Shown: one piece after another, positions 47,385 through 56,030 of the stretch
Position numbering within the stretch: position 1 is the stretch's first letter
Layout: every line of letters begins with the position of its first letter
From: Sediminibacillus dalangtanensis
GTDB taxonomy: Bacteria; Bacillota; Bacilli; Bacillales; Amphibacillaceae
Length of the DNA: 64,000 nucleotides
Direction: 5' to 3'
NCBI RefSeq assembly: GCF_017792025.1
Contig: NZ_CP046956.1
Span: forward strand, 1,922,001-1,986,000
Translations under genes and position numbers: made by a program
Notes under the pieces: model-generated
Databases searched by the model: none
What the model was told of the DNA's origin: nothing
The model's input: the letters and a program-made list of their open reading frames with translations, nothing else

Positions 47385-48272
47385 ATGTCTAACAGTCATT
47401 TAGTCTTTGTTTATGGCACCTTGAGGGAAAATGAACCAAACCATCACTTGTTGGGAGATGCCAACTGCATCGCAAGACAAAGCTGGACAGAGGGTGTATT
47501 ATACGATACCGGAAACGGATATCCTGTAATGGGTGTTAGCTCTCTTCACCGTGTATATGGGGAAGTGTATGAAGTATCCTCGGAAACACTAGAAAAGTTA
47601 GATGAATGGGAAGGTTTTCAAGGAAAGACGGAACGGTATGAAAGAGTCGTTCAGACCATCTATAGCGATGGAGGAACGATGGAAGCAACTATTCATGTCA
47701 ATGGGATTTTCCCTCTTGAACAGTTGGAAGAAGTCAAATTCGGAGATTGGAAATGCCATCGTTATTTAGATAATGAGTCGTTCCGTTACTTTGCGTATGG
47801 GTCATGTATGGATTCGGAGCGTTTTACCACTGCCGGTGTAGTGGAACATTTTACCAAAGTGATCGGTTGCGGAAAAGCGAATAACTTTTCGCTGGCATAC
47901 ACACGAGCTGCAGAAGATGGCGGCAGGGCAGATATTATCGAATCTGAGGGATATGTAGAAGGCAAAGTATATGAATTGAAAAAAGAAGCGTTAGAGTATT
48001 TGTTTGTCCGCGAGGGGGTTCAAGGCCACCATTACCGTCCAGCATTTGTTTCCGTGGAATTGGATGGAAAAGTACTCCAAAATGTATTGACCTTTATCGT
48101 GATTGATAAATCGACAGAAATCGCACCACCTATCCATTATGCAACTGAAATACTGCGGGGCGCCAGCGGCATTGTCAGTGACCAATATTATCGACAGCTT
48201 GAAGAGGATTTGTTCCGTAAATTCCAGTTGAAAATCGATATACAGAAAGACTTGGAAGTTGCTAACTCCTAA
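47385..48272 (+). CDS. Two-domain gamma-glutamylcyclotransferase-like protein (YkqA type)
   Basis: 295 residues with two GGCT folds. Domain 1 (about 1-115) starts VFVYGTLRENEPNHHLL; domain 2 (about 135-280) starts FRYFAYGSCMDSERF. Both have the YGT/YGS substrate loop; domain 1 has the acidic WEGF stretch seen in active members. Same layout as B. subtilis YkqA. Likely acts on gamma-glutamyl compounds or epsilon-linked peptides; substrate unproven. ATG 47385 has AGGGAGAG upstream. Confidence 0.8.
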   Translation: MSNSHLVFVYGTLRENEPNHHLLGDANCIARQSWTEGVLYDTGNGYPVMGVSSLHRVYGEVYEVSSETLEKLDEWEGFQGKTERYERVVQTIYSDGGTMEATIHVNGIFPLEQLEEVKFGDWKCHRYLDNESFRYFAYGSCMDSERFTTAGVVEHFTKVIGCGKANNFSLAYTRAAEDGGRADIIESEGYVEGKVYELKKEALEYLFVREGVQGHHYRPAFVSVELDGKVLQNVLTFIVIDKSTEIAPPIHYATEILRGASGIVSDQYYRQLEEDLFRKFQLKIDIQKDLEVANS

Positions 48273-48277
48273 AAAAG

Positions 48278-48999
48278 GAGCCTGGCACAAAAATCATCGT
48301 GACCAAAATAAAAACCGAACCATTCGTTCGGTTTTTTTGATGAGCAAAAAGCCAAACCGTTCTCCCCTAAGAAAAGTGCAACTTTCCACTCCGGCAAGGT
48401 ATTTCGCTTTCCGCGGGCACGGCTTCAGCTAACTTGGTAAAGAATCCCGCTTTGCCAAGTGGATCTTCAGCTCGCGCTCATCCCGCTGGAGTCTGCGTAC
48501 CTTGCCTCCGTTGAAGGAGATACCTTCTCTTCGGATGTGATTTCCGTTTTGCCTATTTCCGTTATAGATAGAAAGCTGAACTGCATGGAAACCGCCTTTT
48601 TATGCTATTGGCCAATTTCCAAAGAATAAAGGAACTCTCATGCTGAATTTTCGTCTTCGTTCCTGTTTAGAGATACCTATCACCCAATAAAAGAATCCGG
48701 TTCTATTCACTGTCTTGATCACGTGGAAATCAGAGCCCAAAAACATAGCGAAGGCAAGATACGGAGACTCTAACGGGAACAGCACGAGCTGAAAATCCCG
48801 CAAGAAAGCGGTTAGTGCTTTCTGAGGAAGTTGAAGCCGTACCCGTGGAACGCGTAGTATCTTGCCGTAGCGATTTGAAGCACGCATCAAACAACAGGAT
48901 AAAAGGAAGTCTAACCTTACAAAAAAACCGAGCGAATTCAATCAGCATTTAGAACTCGCTCGGTTTTTGCTTTGGTGGCCTTGCTTTTGTCCCGGCCTC
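48278..48999. repeat. Long intergenic repeat with inverted ends, copy 2
   Basis: Nearly the same sequence and orientation as 1957-2682, beginning 5 bases after a stop codon. Left end GAGCCTGGCACAAAA; inverted right end GAGGCCGGGACAAAA. The left hairpin AACCGAACCATTCGTTCGG is better kept here and followed by T7. Single-base indels against copy 1 (for example near 48850) break the open frames, supporting a non-coding element. Confidence 0.85.
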
Positions 49000-49031
49000 T
49001 TTTTCTTTTGATTTGGATAAAAAAAACAATG

Positions 49032-49076
49032 TTGTAATTCTGAATATTTAAATTATAATGAATGAAAACCCTTTCA
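49032..49076 (+). promoter_or_regulatory. Promoter and FadR-like operator
   Basis: -35 TTGTAA (49032-49037), 16-bp spacer, -10 TATAAT (49054-49059). TGAATGAAAACCCTTTCA at 49059-49076 matches the Bacillus FadR consensus TGAATGAMTANTMATTCA at all but three positions, right after the -10. It fits repression of fatty-acid degradation genes relieved by long-chain acyl-CoA. Confidence 0.65.
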
Positions 49077-49115
49077 TAATCTTAAGGTTTCATAAAAAGA
49101 AAAGGAGTGATAGCG

Positions 49116-50720
49116 ATGAGCAAAGAGTTAAGTGAACCAGAATCCATTTTCGGGCTATTAGAACGTGCTCGGAGGAATACTTTATCCGACTTATTAGTCC
49201 GTACTAGCAGCAGGTATCCTGATAAACCGGCTGTTCAGTATCAAGGGAAACGGCTGACTTACGGACAATTGGACAGTCTGGTTAACCGGACGGCAGGTGG
49301 ATTAAGGGAAGATGGAATCAAAAAAGGGACAATGGTAGCGGTATTATCCAACAACAGTCTCGATTTCGTCGTATTGAATTTTGCGTTGGCAAGAATAGGC
49401 GCTGTTATGGTTCCGCTCAATTATATGCTTCATGTAGAAGACATTCAGTATATACTCGACCATGCCGGTATCGAAGGAATTGCTGCATCTGCCGAGTATG
49501 CAGGACGAATAGAGGAAGCCGCCGCGCGAAACGAATCCAATATATCGTGGAGGTATTTGATGGATGCCGACACTGTCTTGGAAACGCAGCCAGACTGGAA
49601 ACCTTTAGCAGAATTGCAGGATAGTGCGGAAACTGCCCCTGTAGAGGCGGATATCCAAGATGATGACCTTGCCCATGTTCTCTATACGAGCGGCACAGAA
49701 TCAAAACCGAAAGGGGTTATGCTAACTCACAAAAGTTTGATAGCTGAATATGTAAGCAGCATCATAGAAGGGGAAATGGAGGCTTCGGACATCGCGATTC
49801 ACGCATTGCCTTTTTATCATAGTGCACAGCTTCATGTTTTTTTGGGGCCTGGCGTCTATGTCGGTTCAACCGGTATCATCCTGCCTCAGGCAAGCCCTGA
49901 AGCTATCCTTGAATCCATTGAAAGAGAGCGGGCTACTCAACTTTTTTGTCCGCCAACAGTTTGGATAGCACTATTACGGCATCCCGATTTCGAACGAAGA
50001 GACCTTTCCTCTTTGCAAAAATGTTATTATGGTGCTGCCATCATGCCAAGGGAGATACTCAAAGAATTAATGGAAAAACTCCCGCAGGCAAGATTTTGGA
50101 ATTTCTATGGACAAACAGAAGTCGCTCCGCTTGCAGCAGCACTACAGCCGGAGGACCAATTGCGGAAACTGGGAGCTGCCGGGAAAGCTGTTTTACATGT
50201 CGAAACAAAGATTGTGGATGATAACGATGAAGAGGTGCCAAGAAATCAGATCGGTGAGATTGTCCATCGTACCCCGCATGCTATGAAAGGTTACTTGCAT
50301 GATCCGGAAAAAACTGCCGAAGCCTTTCGGGGTGGGTGGTTCCATAGTGGCGATCTCGGAGTCATGGACAAAGAAGGTTATATAACGATTATCGACAGAA
50401 AGAAAGACATGATTAATACAGGCGGTGTGAATGTTTCCAGCAGAGAGGTGGAAGAAACACTTTATGAATTGGAAGGAGTCTCAGAAGCAGCTGTCATCAG
50501 TATTCCAGATTCCTATTGGATAGAAGCAGTCACGGCAATTATCGTACCGAAACAGGGTAGCCCGATAACCCGGGAAGAAGTGTTGCGGTTCTGTAAAGAG
50601 AAACTCTCCACATACAAGGTACCAAAGTATATCGAGTTCGCTGAGACAATGCCGAAAAATCCTAGCGGAAAATTGTTAAAGCGCACTCTTCGTGAAACAT
50701 ACAAAAATATTGGAAGTTGA
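49116..50720 (+). CDS. Long-chain fatty acid--CoA ligase
   Basis: 534 residues of the AMP-forming ligase family: YTSGTESKPKGVMLTH (about 194-209; TESK replaces the usual TTGK/TGLPK), NFYGQTE, HSGDLG, DRKKDMINTGGVNVSSREVE and C-terminal PKNPSGKLLKR with the catalytic Lys. It activates a fatty acid to acyl-CoA. ATG 49116 has AAAGGAG 8 bases upstream. Its partner is the enoyl-CoA hydratase 35 bases downstream and the FadR-like site above; chain length is not decided. Confidence 0.88.
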   Translation: MSKELSEPESIFGLLERARRNTLSDLLVRTSSRYPDKPAVQYQGKRLTYGQLDSLVNRTAGGLREDGIKKGTMVAVLSNNSLDFVVLNFALARIGAVMVPLNYMLHVEDIQYILDHAGIEGIAASAEYAGRIEEAAARNESNISWRYLMDADTVLETQPDWKPLAELQDSAETAPVEADIQDDDLAHVLYTSGTESKPKGVMLTHKSLIAEYVSSIIEGEMEASDIAIHALPFYHSAQLHVFLGPGVYVGSTGIILPQASPEAILESIERERATQLFCPPTVWIALLRHPDFERRDLSSLQKCYYGAAIMPREILKELMEKLPQARFWNFYGQTEVAPLAAALQPEDQLRKLGAAGKAVLHVETKIVDDNDEEVPRNQIGEIVHRTPHAMKGYLHDPEKTAEAFRGGWFHSGDLGVMDKEGYITIIDRKKDMINTGGVNVSSREVEETLYELEGVSEAAVISIPDSYWIEAVTAIIVPKQGSPITREEVLRFCKEKLSTYKVPKYIEFAETMPKNPSGKLLKRTLRETYKNIGS

Positions 50721-50755
50721 AACGGCATGTGTTAATTTAACATGGAGGGTAGGAA

Positions 50756-51532
50756 ATGGAGAAACAACTAATCGAAACAACCATAATGGAAGGTATTGGG
50801 CATATACGTTTAAATGATCCAGAAAGAAGAAATTGTTTGTCTCTGGCACTAATGGAACAATTGACAGACCAGCTTTCCCAGTGGGAATCGGACGATAGGG
50901 TGAAAATGATTGTCTTATCTGGAGAAGGGAAGACGTTTTGTGCTGGCGGGGATATTCACGCCATGAAAAACCTTCAGAACCAAGCAGACATATCTGCATA
51001 CATGAAGGCCGCTTCCCGTCTGCCCCAATTGATAACCAAACTGGACAAAATCGTCATTGCCGCCGTTCATGGTCATGCAGCTGGAGCTGGCTTCAGCTTG
51101 GCTCTTGCAGCAGATTTTATTGTAGCTGAGGTATCTGCTGTTTTTGCTCTTCGTTTCCGGCAGATAGGATTGATACCTGACTTAGGATTGATGAAGTTGT
51201 TAACGGAGAGAATTTCGGTACCATTGGCCAAGCAATGGATTCTGGAAGGAAAGGAATTGACGGCAAAAGAAGCGGACGACCTTGGAATCATCAATCACTT
51301 ATCGGAACATAATGCAGCAGTAGCTGCCCATTCCTGGGCTGTTCAATTGGCTTCCGGACCAATTGGAACGCATAAATACGTCAAACACATGTTAAATCAA
51401 GTATCAGTGGAAATGGATGATTTTCTGATGAAAGAGTCGCAAATTCAACAGGTTTTGTTGCAGACAAGAGATCATAAGGAAGGTGTCCAAGCTTTTCTGG
51501 AGAAAAGGAATCCGGTTTTTTATGGTCAATAA
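50756..51532 (+). CDS. Enoyl-CoA hydratase
   Basis: 258 residues, crotonase fold: AGGDIHAMKN and HGHAAGAGFSLALAADF form the oxyanion hole, and the later RQIGLIPDLGLMKLL segment lacks the usual second catalytic Glu (GxIPDxGG type with Leu). It may therefore be an isomerase or atypical hydratase. GGAGGG precedes the ATG. In an operon with the acyl-CoA ligase; beta-oxidation or related degradation. Confidence 0.85.
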   Translation: MEKQLIETTIMEGIGHIRLNDPERRNCLSLALMEQLTDQLSQWESDDRVKMIVLSGEGKTFCAGGDIHAMKNLQNQADISAYMKAASRLPQLITKLDKIVIAAVHGHAAGAGFSLALAADFIVAEVSAVFALRFRQIGLIPDLGLMKLLTERISVPLAKQWILEGKELTAKEADDLGIINHLSEHNAAVAAHSWAVQLASGPIGTHKYVKHMLNQVSVEMDDFLMKESQIQQVLLQTRDHKEGVQAFLEKRNPVFYGQ

Positions 51533-51689
51533 ACCTGCTTTTATTCCTATAGGAAACACCCTTTTCGTTAAGCGTAATGTCTCAGTATAAGTTACCAGCA
51601 TATGGGTCTTAACATAATCCTCTAAACCACCCATCTAATTCGTTGTTATATATATCCTTGTAGAAAGAGAGAATAGGAGGTCGATAGCA

Positions 51690-52625
51690 ATGAGATTAAA
51701 CATGAACCCAGCTATTGCATATACTTTTATCATTATCGGAGCAGCTTTCTGGGGGAGTACAGGGTTTTTTGTCACCTACTTGTATCATTTCGGTTTCACG
51801 CCATGGGAGGTCGTTGCTGTTCGGCTGGCTTCGTCGAGTCTCGTGCTTTTTGGTTTAATGGCTACTATGGCCAGAAAATATTTACGCATAAAATGGAGAC
51901 ATATCCCTTACTTTTTTGTTTTGGGAATCATCAGCATTGCCTTGTTTAACTGGTGCTACTTTGAAGTGATTGACAGGGCATCCCTTTCGGTTGCGGTTAT
52001 TTTTGTTTATACTTCTCCGGTATTTGCGGCCTTGATTGCCTATGCTTTTTTTAAAGAAGAAATGACCTGGAAAAAAGGAATGGCAATCATTTTTACGATC
52101 ATAGGATGCGCCCTCGTTATCGGTTATTTTCCTGGTGGAAATGCAGGGATGGGTTTTGTTACCATTATCCTTGGCCTAGCTGCGGGGTTGTTCTGCTCAT
52201 TGTTCAGTGTCATTGGTAAACTGGTCAGCCGTTTTTATCACCCACTTACCGTCACCTTCTATGCAATGCTGTGCGGCAGCCTTTTCATGGTGCCTACCAG
52301 CGGCATATGGAAAAAAGGACAGCTTTTTATCAGCGGGGATGTCTGGGGGGGCATTGCCGGCATTACCTTGATTTCCACGATTGCAGCATACTTGCTATAT
52401 ACGATGGGGCTGACCTATGTAGAGTCGAGCAAGGCTGCAATTCTGTCATCTGTAGAATTGGTCGTTTCCGTTTTGATTGGGGTTACTATCTTTCATGATG
52501 CTATCGACCGATGGCAATGGATCGGGTTTTTATTCGTCTTTTGTTCATTGTTTTTAACGGTACTTCCCATTAGGAGGACAACCCGTGATTCTTTTGACAA
52601 GAAAAAAAGTCAGTTACCAAAATAA
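51690..52625 (+). CDS. EamA/DMT-family transporter
   Basis: 311 residues with ten membrane helices in two EamA repeats (about 8-140 and 155-290): AAFWGSTGFFVTYL near the start, YTSPVFAALIAYAFFKEE at the end of repeat 1 and SSVELVVSVLIGVTIFHD at the end of repeat 2. Probably exports an amino acid or metabolite; substrate unknown. AGGAGG 9 bases before the ATG. Followed by a terminator. Confidence 0.9.
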   Translation: MRLNMNPAIAYTFIIIGAAFWGSTGFFVTYLYHFGFTPWEVVAVRLASSSLVLFGLMATMARKYLRIKWRHIPYFFVLGIISIALFNWCYFEVIDRASLSVAVIFVYTSPVFAALIAYAFFKEEMTWKKGMAIIFTIIGCALVIGYFPGGNAGMGFVTIILGLAAGLFCSLFSVIGKLVSRFYHPLTVTFYAMLCGSLFMVPTSGIWKKGQLFISGDVWGGIAGITLISTIAAYLLYTMGLTYVESSKAAILSSVELVVSVLIGVTIFHDAIDRWQWIGFLFVFCSLFLTVLPIRRTTRDSFDKKKSQLPK

Positions 52626-52632
52626 TACAGCT

Positions 52633-52665
52633 AAAAAGCAGACGCTCTGATCGTACTGCTTTTTC
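52633..52665 (+). terminator. Terminator after the EamA gene
   Basis: AAAAAGCAG and CTGCTTTTT arms with ACG/CGT inside. Confidence 0.85.
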
Positions 52666-52673
52666 TTTATCTA

Positions 52674-52729
52674 AATTTTAAGAAAATATAAAAAATAATG
52701 TTTACAATTCGCTTGTTTATGTGTAGTAT
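52674..52729 (+). promoter_or_regulatory. CodY box and promoter of ilvA
   Basis: AATTTTAAGAAAATA (52674-52688) matches AATTTTCWGAAAATT at 13 of 15 positions. Downstream: -35 TTTACA (52701-52706), 17-bp spacer, -10 TAGTAT (52724-52729). CodY is known to control ilvA in B. subtilis. Confidence 0.7.
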
Positions 52730-52768
52730 TGTGCTAACAATTTTTTCAGCAGGAAGGATACGTGGGAC

Positions 52769-54028
52769 ATGAGTACAAAGCTAAATACCGTTGAAGTAAA
52801 AGATATTATTATTGCTCACCAAATGCTAAAAGACGTTGTCGTAAAAACACCTTTGCAAAGGGATTCCATATTATCCGAGCGTTATCAATGCAATGTTTAT
52901 TTAAAACGGGAGGACCTGCAAATAGTTCGTTCTTTTAAAATCAGAGGTGCATATAACTTCATGCAAAGCCTGACCGGTGAGGAACTGCGAAACGGAGTGG
53001 TATGTGCCAGTGCCGGTAATCATGCTCAAGGCGTTGCCTATTCGTGCAAAGCATTGGGTGTTAAAGGGAGAGTTTTCATGCCGGCTACGACACCGCGGCA
53101 AAAAGTGGACAGGGTGGAGTTTTTTGGCGGACCGTTTGTGGAAATTGTATTGACTGGGGATACTTTTGATGATTCATACAAGGAAGCAATCACTTTTTGT
53201 GATGAACATGGAATGGCGTTTATCCATCCATTCGACGATTACCGTACCATAACGGGACAGGGAACAATCGGCTTGGAAGTATTGGAAGAAATCGATGAGC
53301 CAGTTTCCCACGTATTTATGGGAGTAGGCGGAGGTGGTTTGATTTCCGGCGTCGGTTCCTATATAAAAAATATAAGCCCTTTCACTCAAGTAATCGGGGT
53401 GGAACCAGAAGGGGCGCCGGGAATGAAGCTGTCCCTTGATAATGGCCGGGTTTATCCTTTAGATAAGATCGACAAATTTGTAGATGGAGCAAGTGTCAAG
53501 CAGGTGGGTAAGTTGACATTTGAAATCGGGAAAGAAGTGATCGATGATATTGTTTTGGTTCCGGAAGGCAAAATAAGCACCGCTTTGGTCGATTTATACA
53601 ATGAAAATGCGATTGTTGCAGAGCCAGCTGGCGCTTTACCTGTCTCAGCCCTTGATTATTACAAAGATCAAATCAAAGGGAAGAACATTGTTTGCATCAT
53701 CAGCGGAGGAAATAATGATATTGACCGGATGCAAGAAATCAAAGAACGTTCCTTGATTTATGAAGGATTCAAGCATTATTTCATCGTCAGTTTTCCCCAG
53801 CGTGCCGGTGCTTTAAGAGAGTTTATGGAAGACGTATTAGGAGAAGACGATGATATCACACGCTTTGAATACACAAAGAAAAATAATCGTGATAAGGGAC
53901 CAGTGCTTGTCGGCATCGAACTGAAACATAAAACAGATTATGAACCTTTGATCGACAGAATGAATAAAAAAGGGTTTGCATATATAGAAATCAACAAAGA
54001 CCAAGACTTGTTCAATCTTTTGATCTAA
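52769..54028 (+). CDS. ilvA: Threonine dehydratase (biosynthetic)
   Basis: 419 residues. PLP lysine Lys57 in RSFKIRGAYN, the ASAGNHAQGVAYS loop, GVGGGGLISG phosphate loop, and a C-terminal regulatory ACT-like domain (about 330-419; YFIVSFPQRAGALREFM). Deaminates threonine to 2-oxobutanoate, the first step to isoleucine. Only one regulatory lobe, as in Bacillus IlvA. Upstream CodY box. Ends 41 bases before the Ter site. Confidence 0.95.
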   Translation: MSTKLNTVEVKDIIIAHQMLKDVVVKTPLQRDSILSERYQCNVYLKREDLQIVRSFKIRGAYNFMQSLTGEELRNGVVCASAGNHAQGVAYSCKALGVKGRVFMPATTPRQKVDRVEFFGGPFVEIVLTGDTFDDSYKEAITFCDEHGMAFIHPFDDYRTITGQGTIGLEVLEEIDEPVSHVFMGVGGGGLISGVGSYIKNISPFTQVIGVEPEGAPGMKLSLDNGRVYPLDKIDKFVDGASVKQVGKLTFEIGKEVIDDIVLVPEGKISTALVDLYNENAIVAEPAGALPVSALDYYKDQIKGKNIVCIISGGNNDIDRMQEIKERSLIYEGFKHYFIVSFPQRAGALREFMEDVLGEDDDITRFEYTKKNNRDKGPVLVGIELKHKTDYEPLIDRMNKKGFAYIEINKDQDLFNLLI

Positions 54029-54033
54029 AAACG

Positions 54034-54060
54034 GGGAGTTGAGAAGCTCCTTTGTTTTAA
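54034..54060 (+). terminator. Terminator of ilvA
   Basis: GGAGTT-GAGA-AGCTCC hairpin followed by TTTGTTTT. Confidence 0.7.
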
Positions 54061-54068
54061 CCCCAAAC

Positions 54069-54099
54069 TGTTCTAATTAAACCATGTTCTAAATAAACA
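54069..54099 (+). other. Replication terminator (Ter) site bound by RTP
   Basis: Left half CTGTTCTAATTAAAC (54069-54083) and right half CATGTTCTAAATAAAC (54083-54098) align with B. subtilis Ter consensus (KMACTAANWNNWC then TATGTACYAAATNTTC): 19 of 25 fixed positions match by my count. It is 95 bases before the RTP gene, the place of the B. subtilis TerI/TerII pair; no second, inverted site was found here. With the strong half to the right, it should stop forks moving leftward. It may also be the RTP autoregulation site. Confidence 0.85.
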
Positions 54100-54193
54100 A
54101 TGAATTTCTTCAGCCTCGCCCCAATAAAAGATAATATCCTTCAAATTAATGACACGTCCAATCAACTAAGATTTCATAAAGGAGGTAGTCAAA

Positions 54194-54562
54194 ATGGAAA
54201 GACAACCAAGTGGATTTTTAGTGAAACAGCGAGCCTTTTTAAAATTATACTTGATTACATTAATAGAAAACAAACATTTATATGGATTGAAACTTCGTGA
54301 TCTGTTAAAAGAAGAGTTCCGGGAGCTAGGATACAGACCAAACCATCCGGAAATATATAAAGCTCTGCATGATCTAATTGAACAAGGCATCTTGTTCCAG
54401 CAAAAGGAGAAGAAACAGGGAACCGTTTACCAGGAGGTTGTTTATTATCAATTTACCGAGGAAGGAAAAGAGAAGGCCGAGGCGTATAAAAAACAATTAA
54501 AAATAGAGCTTGAACGCTGCCTCCAGTTGTTGGAAAAGGCAATAAAGGATAATTTTCAATAG
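54194..54562 (+). CDS. rtp: Replication terminator protein RTP
   Basis: 122 residues, same length as B. subtilis RTP and clearly similar throughout: SGFLVKQRAFLKLYLITL, LYGLKLRDLLKEEFRELGY, PNHPEIYKALHDLIEQGIL, QEVVYYQF and the dimer helix YKKQLKIELERCLQLLEKAI. RTP is a winged-helix dimer that binds Ter as two adjacent dimers and blocks the replicative helicase from one side. AAAGGAGG 9 bases before the ATG. Preceded by a Ter site, so identity is firm. Confidence 0.96.
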   Translation: MERQPSGFLVKQRAFLKLYLITLIENKHLYGLKLRDLLKEEFRELGYRPNHPEIYKALHDLIEQGILFQQKEKKQGTVYQEVVYYQFTEEGKEKAEAYKKQLKIELERCLQLLEKAIKDNFQ

Positions 54563-54563
54563 C

Positions 54564-54585
54564 TTGTCCTGAAAAACAAGGACAA
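54564..54585 (+). terminator. Hairpin after rtp
   Basis: TTGTCCT and AGGACAA arms right after the stop codon; no T-run follows, so termination is uncertain. Confidence 0.4.
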
Positions 54586-54894
54586 CCGGGTATGTTCGTT
54601 TGTTCGTGATCTCCATGAATTTGAGACTGAGTAGCAACACCATAAAGAAGAAATCCATTTCAACAAGATTTCGATGTAACGACGAACCAACAAAAGAATT
54701 TAGCCATCAAAAGGACAGGAGCTCGTTAAGAGTATTTTAGTAGCAACTTTGAACATCGAGGAGTCTTAGGAGTACAATAGGCCAGAGACAGAATCTAAAA
54801 TCGTATAAGAATAGAGTAAAGCCCCCTGCGGGTTGCATGTCGCTCGAATGGCTTTACTCTATGTTAAAGAGTGCCCAGTCTCTATCCTTATCGT
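54586..54894. other. Gene-free stretch with a 13-bp perfect inverted repeat
   Basis: No gene seen. ATAGAGTAAAGCC (54811-54823) and GGCTTTACTCTAT (54850-54862) are exact inverses around a GC-richer 26-base loop. No T-run on either side, so it is not a classic terminator, although it lies just past the - strand gene's stop. The rest (54586-54780) is featureless. Confidence 0.5.
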
Positions 54895-55392
54895 TTACAT
54901 AGAATCCAATTTTTGAAGGATGTTAAGAACTTTCTTGCTGTTTTGAAAACCGATCAAGTTACCATACTCAAAATCTTTTTGGGCTCTTGCTTCCATTTCC
55001 GCGATCCAGTCTCTAGTTCCTTCGCTGCTCACAGAATGTTGGTACATCGAAAATTCCTCGGAAGTTAAACCTGGTACTTTTTGTTTTAAATAATCTGTAG
55101 CTTTTTTTTGATCAAAAGTTAAAATAGCTACATCTTTTAAGGAAATCTCTCCATTATCATATAAAGCTTTCGAAATGGAGTTGATTTCGTCGAAGGTGGC
55201 ATTCCGAACATCATATTTTGTTGCGAGTTCTGCCCACACACTTGAAGGATTACTTTTTTTTAAACGAAAATCCTGGTTATTAGCCGAAGAATCTTCGCGA
55301 TAAGTTGTTTTGGTTATTTCAGTTTTTCTACTAGTTGTAGCATGTGAATATAAAGAATATCCTTGTCCAGGAGCTACGGTACCTACAATCAT
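54895..55392 (-). CDS. Hypothetical protein
   Basis: 165 residues, no signal peptide or membrane helix. A Ser/Thr/Asn-rich N-terminus (first 50 residues) precedes a helical region with KYDVRNATFDEINSISKAL, NGEISLKDVAILTFD and a C-terminal NSKKVLNILQKL. I do not recognise a named family with certainty. It follows a secreted-protein gene on the same strand by 23 bases, so the two are probably one operon. AT-rich relative to neighbours; likely accessory. Confidence 0.65.
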   Translation of the reverse strand: MIVGTVAPGQGYSLYSHATTSRKTEITKTTYREDSSANNQDFRLKKSNPSSVWAELATKYDVRNATFDEINSISKALYDNGEISLKDVAILTFDQKKATDYLKQKVPGLTSEEFSMYQHSVSSEGTRDWIAEMEARAQKDFEYGNLIGFQNSKKVLNILQKLDSM

Positions 55393-55415
55393 TTTTCATC
55401 ACCTTTCGAAATGTA

Positions 55416-56030
55416 TTACTTAATGTTCATTCTATCAAACATGGTGTTCCAAGGTGAATTGGTTGAAGTGTTTTCGTAAGTGAATAAACCATTTTCATTG
55501 CCGCTTGCATCCCACCAAATAAACCAGCCATCTACAATAGAGTCACCTTCCAAATCAATGTTTTCTCTATCTATTTCCGATAATTGTCTCCCATTGAATG
55601 CAGCATTTCTTTGGAAACCGTATCCAAGTTCGGCAGTTACAATGTATAATTCTTCTCCTCCATGATCTTGAACGGAAGATAATTGGTTTGAACTAAAGTA
55701 TTCATACTCTGGATAGTTAGATGATATAGCCGCATATACCTCAAGTGAAGTAAGAGGAGGGGCTGAAGCAGTAATATTAACTCCCGATATCATCTCTTGT
55801 TTCTGATATAGTTCATCTTCTCTGGTGTTTTTATCAAGAAATTGTGCATTTGGATAATCGTCTTTGAGGTTTTCTAGTACATGTTGCTTAAACGCTTCTT
55901 TTTTTGATAATTCTGTTGGGGTGTTTACTACTTGACCCGACGGCGAAGCTGCAGAAGCTTTTTCAGTTCCTATGAACAAAGGGATAAATAATAAAGCTGT
56001 CAAAGTGATGTTTAAAACTTTCCTCATCAT
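55416..56030 (-). CDS. Secreted protein, DUF4879/YolA-like
   Basis: 204 residues. Signal peptide: MMRKVLNITLTALLFIPLF, cleavage probably after KASA (about residue 27). The mature part has APPLTSLEVYAAISS, HGGEELYIVTAELGYGFQRN and a C-terminal FTYENTSTNSPWNTMFD, which I recall from the DUF4879 family (B. subtilis YolA, an SP-beta gene). Function unknown; proposed roles would be speculation. AAGGAGG upstream. First of a two-gene operon with the hypothetical downstream. Confidence 0.75.
   Translation of the reverse strand: MMRKVLNITLTALLFIPLFIGTEKASAASPSGQVVNTPTELSKKEAFKQHVLENLKDDYPNAQFLDKNTREDELYQKQEMISGVNITASAPPLTSLEVYAAISSNYPEYEYFSSNQLSSVQDHGGEELYIVTAELGYGFQRNAAFNGRQLSEIDRENIDLEGDSIVDGWFIWWDASGNENGLFTYENTSTNSPWNTMFDRMNIK

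Noticed and set aside
54100..54190. Second, inverted Ter site between the first site and rtp
   Set aside because: Looked for because B. subtilis has one; no ATTTRGTACATA-like sequence is present on either strand.
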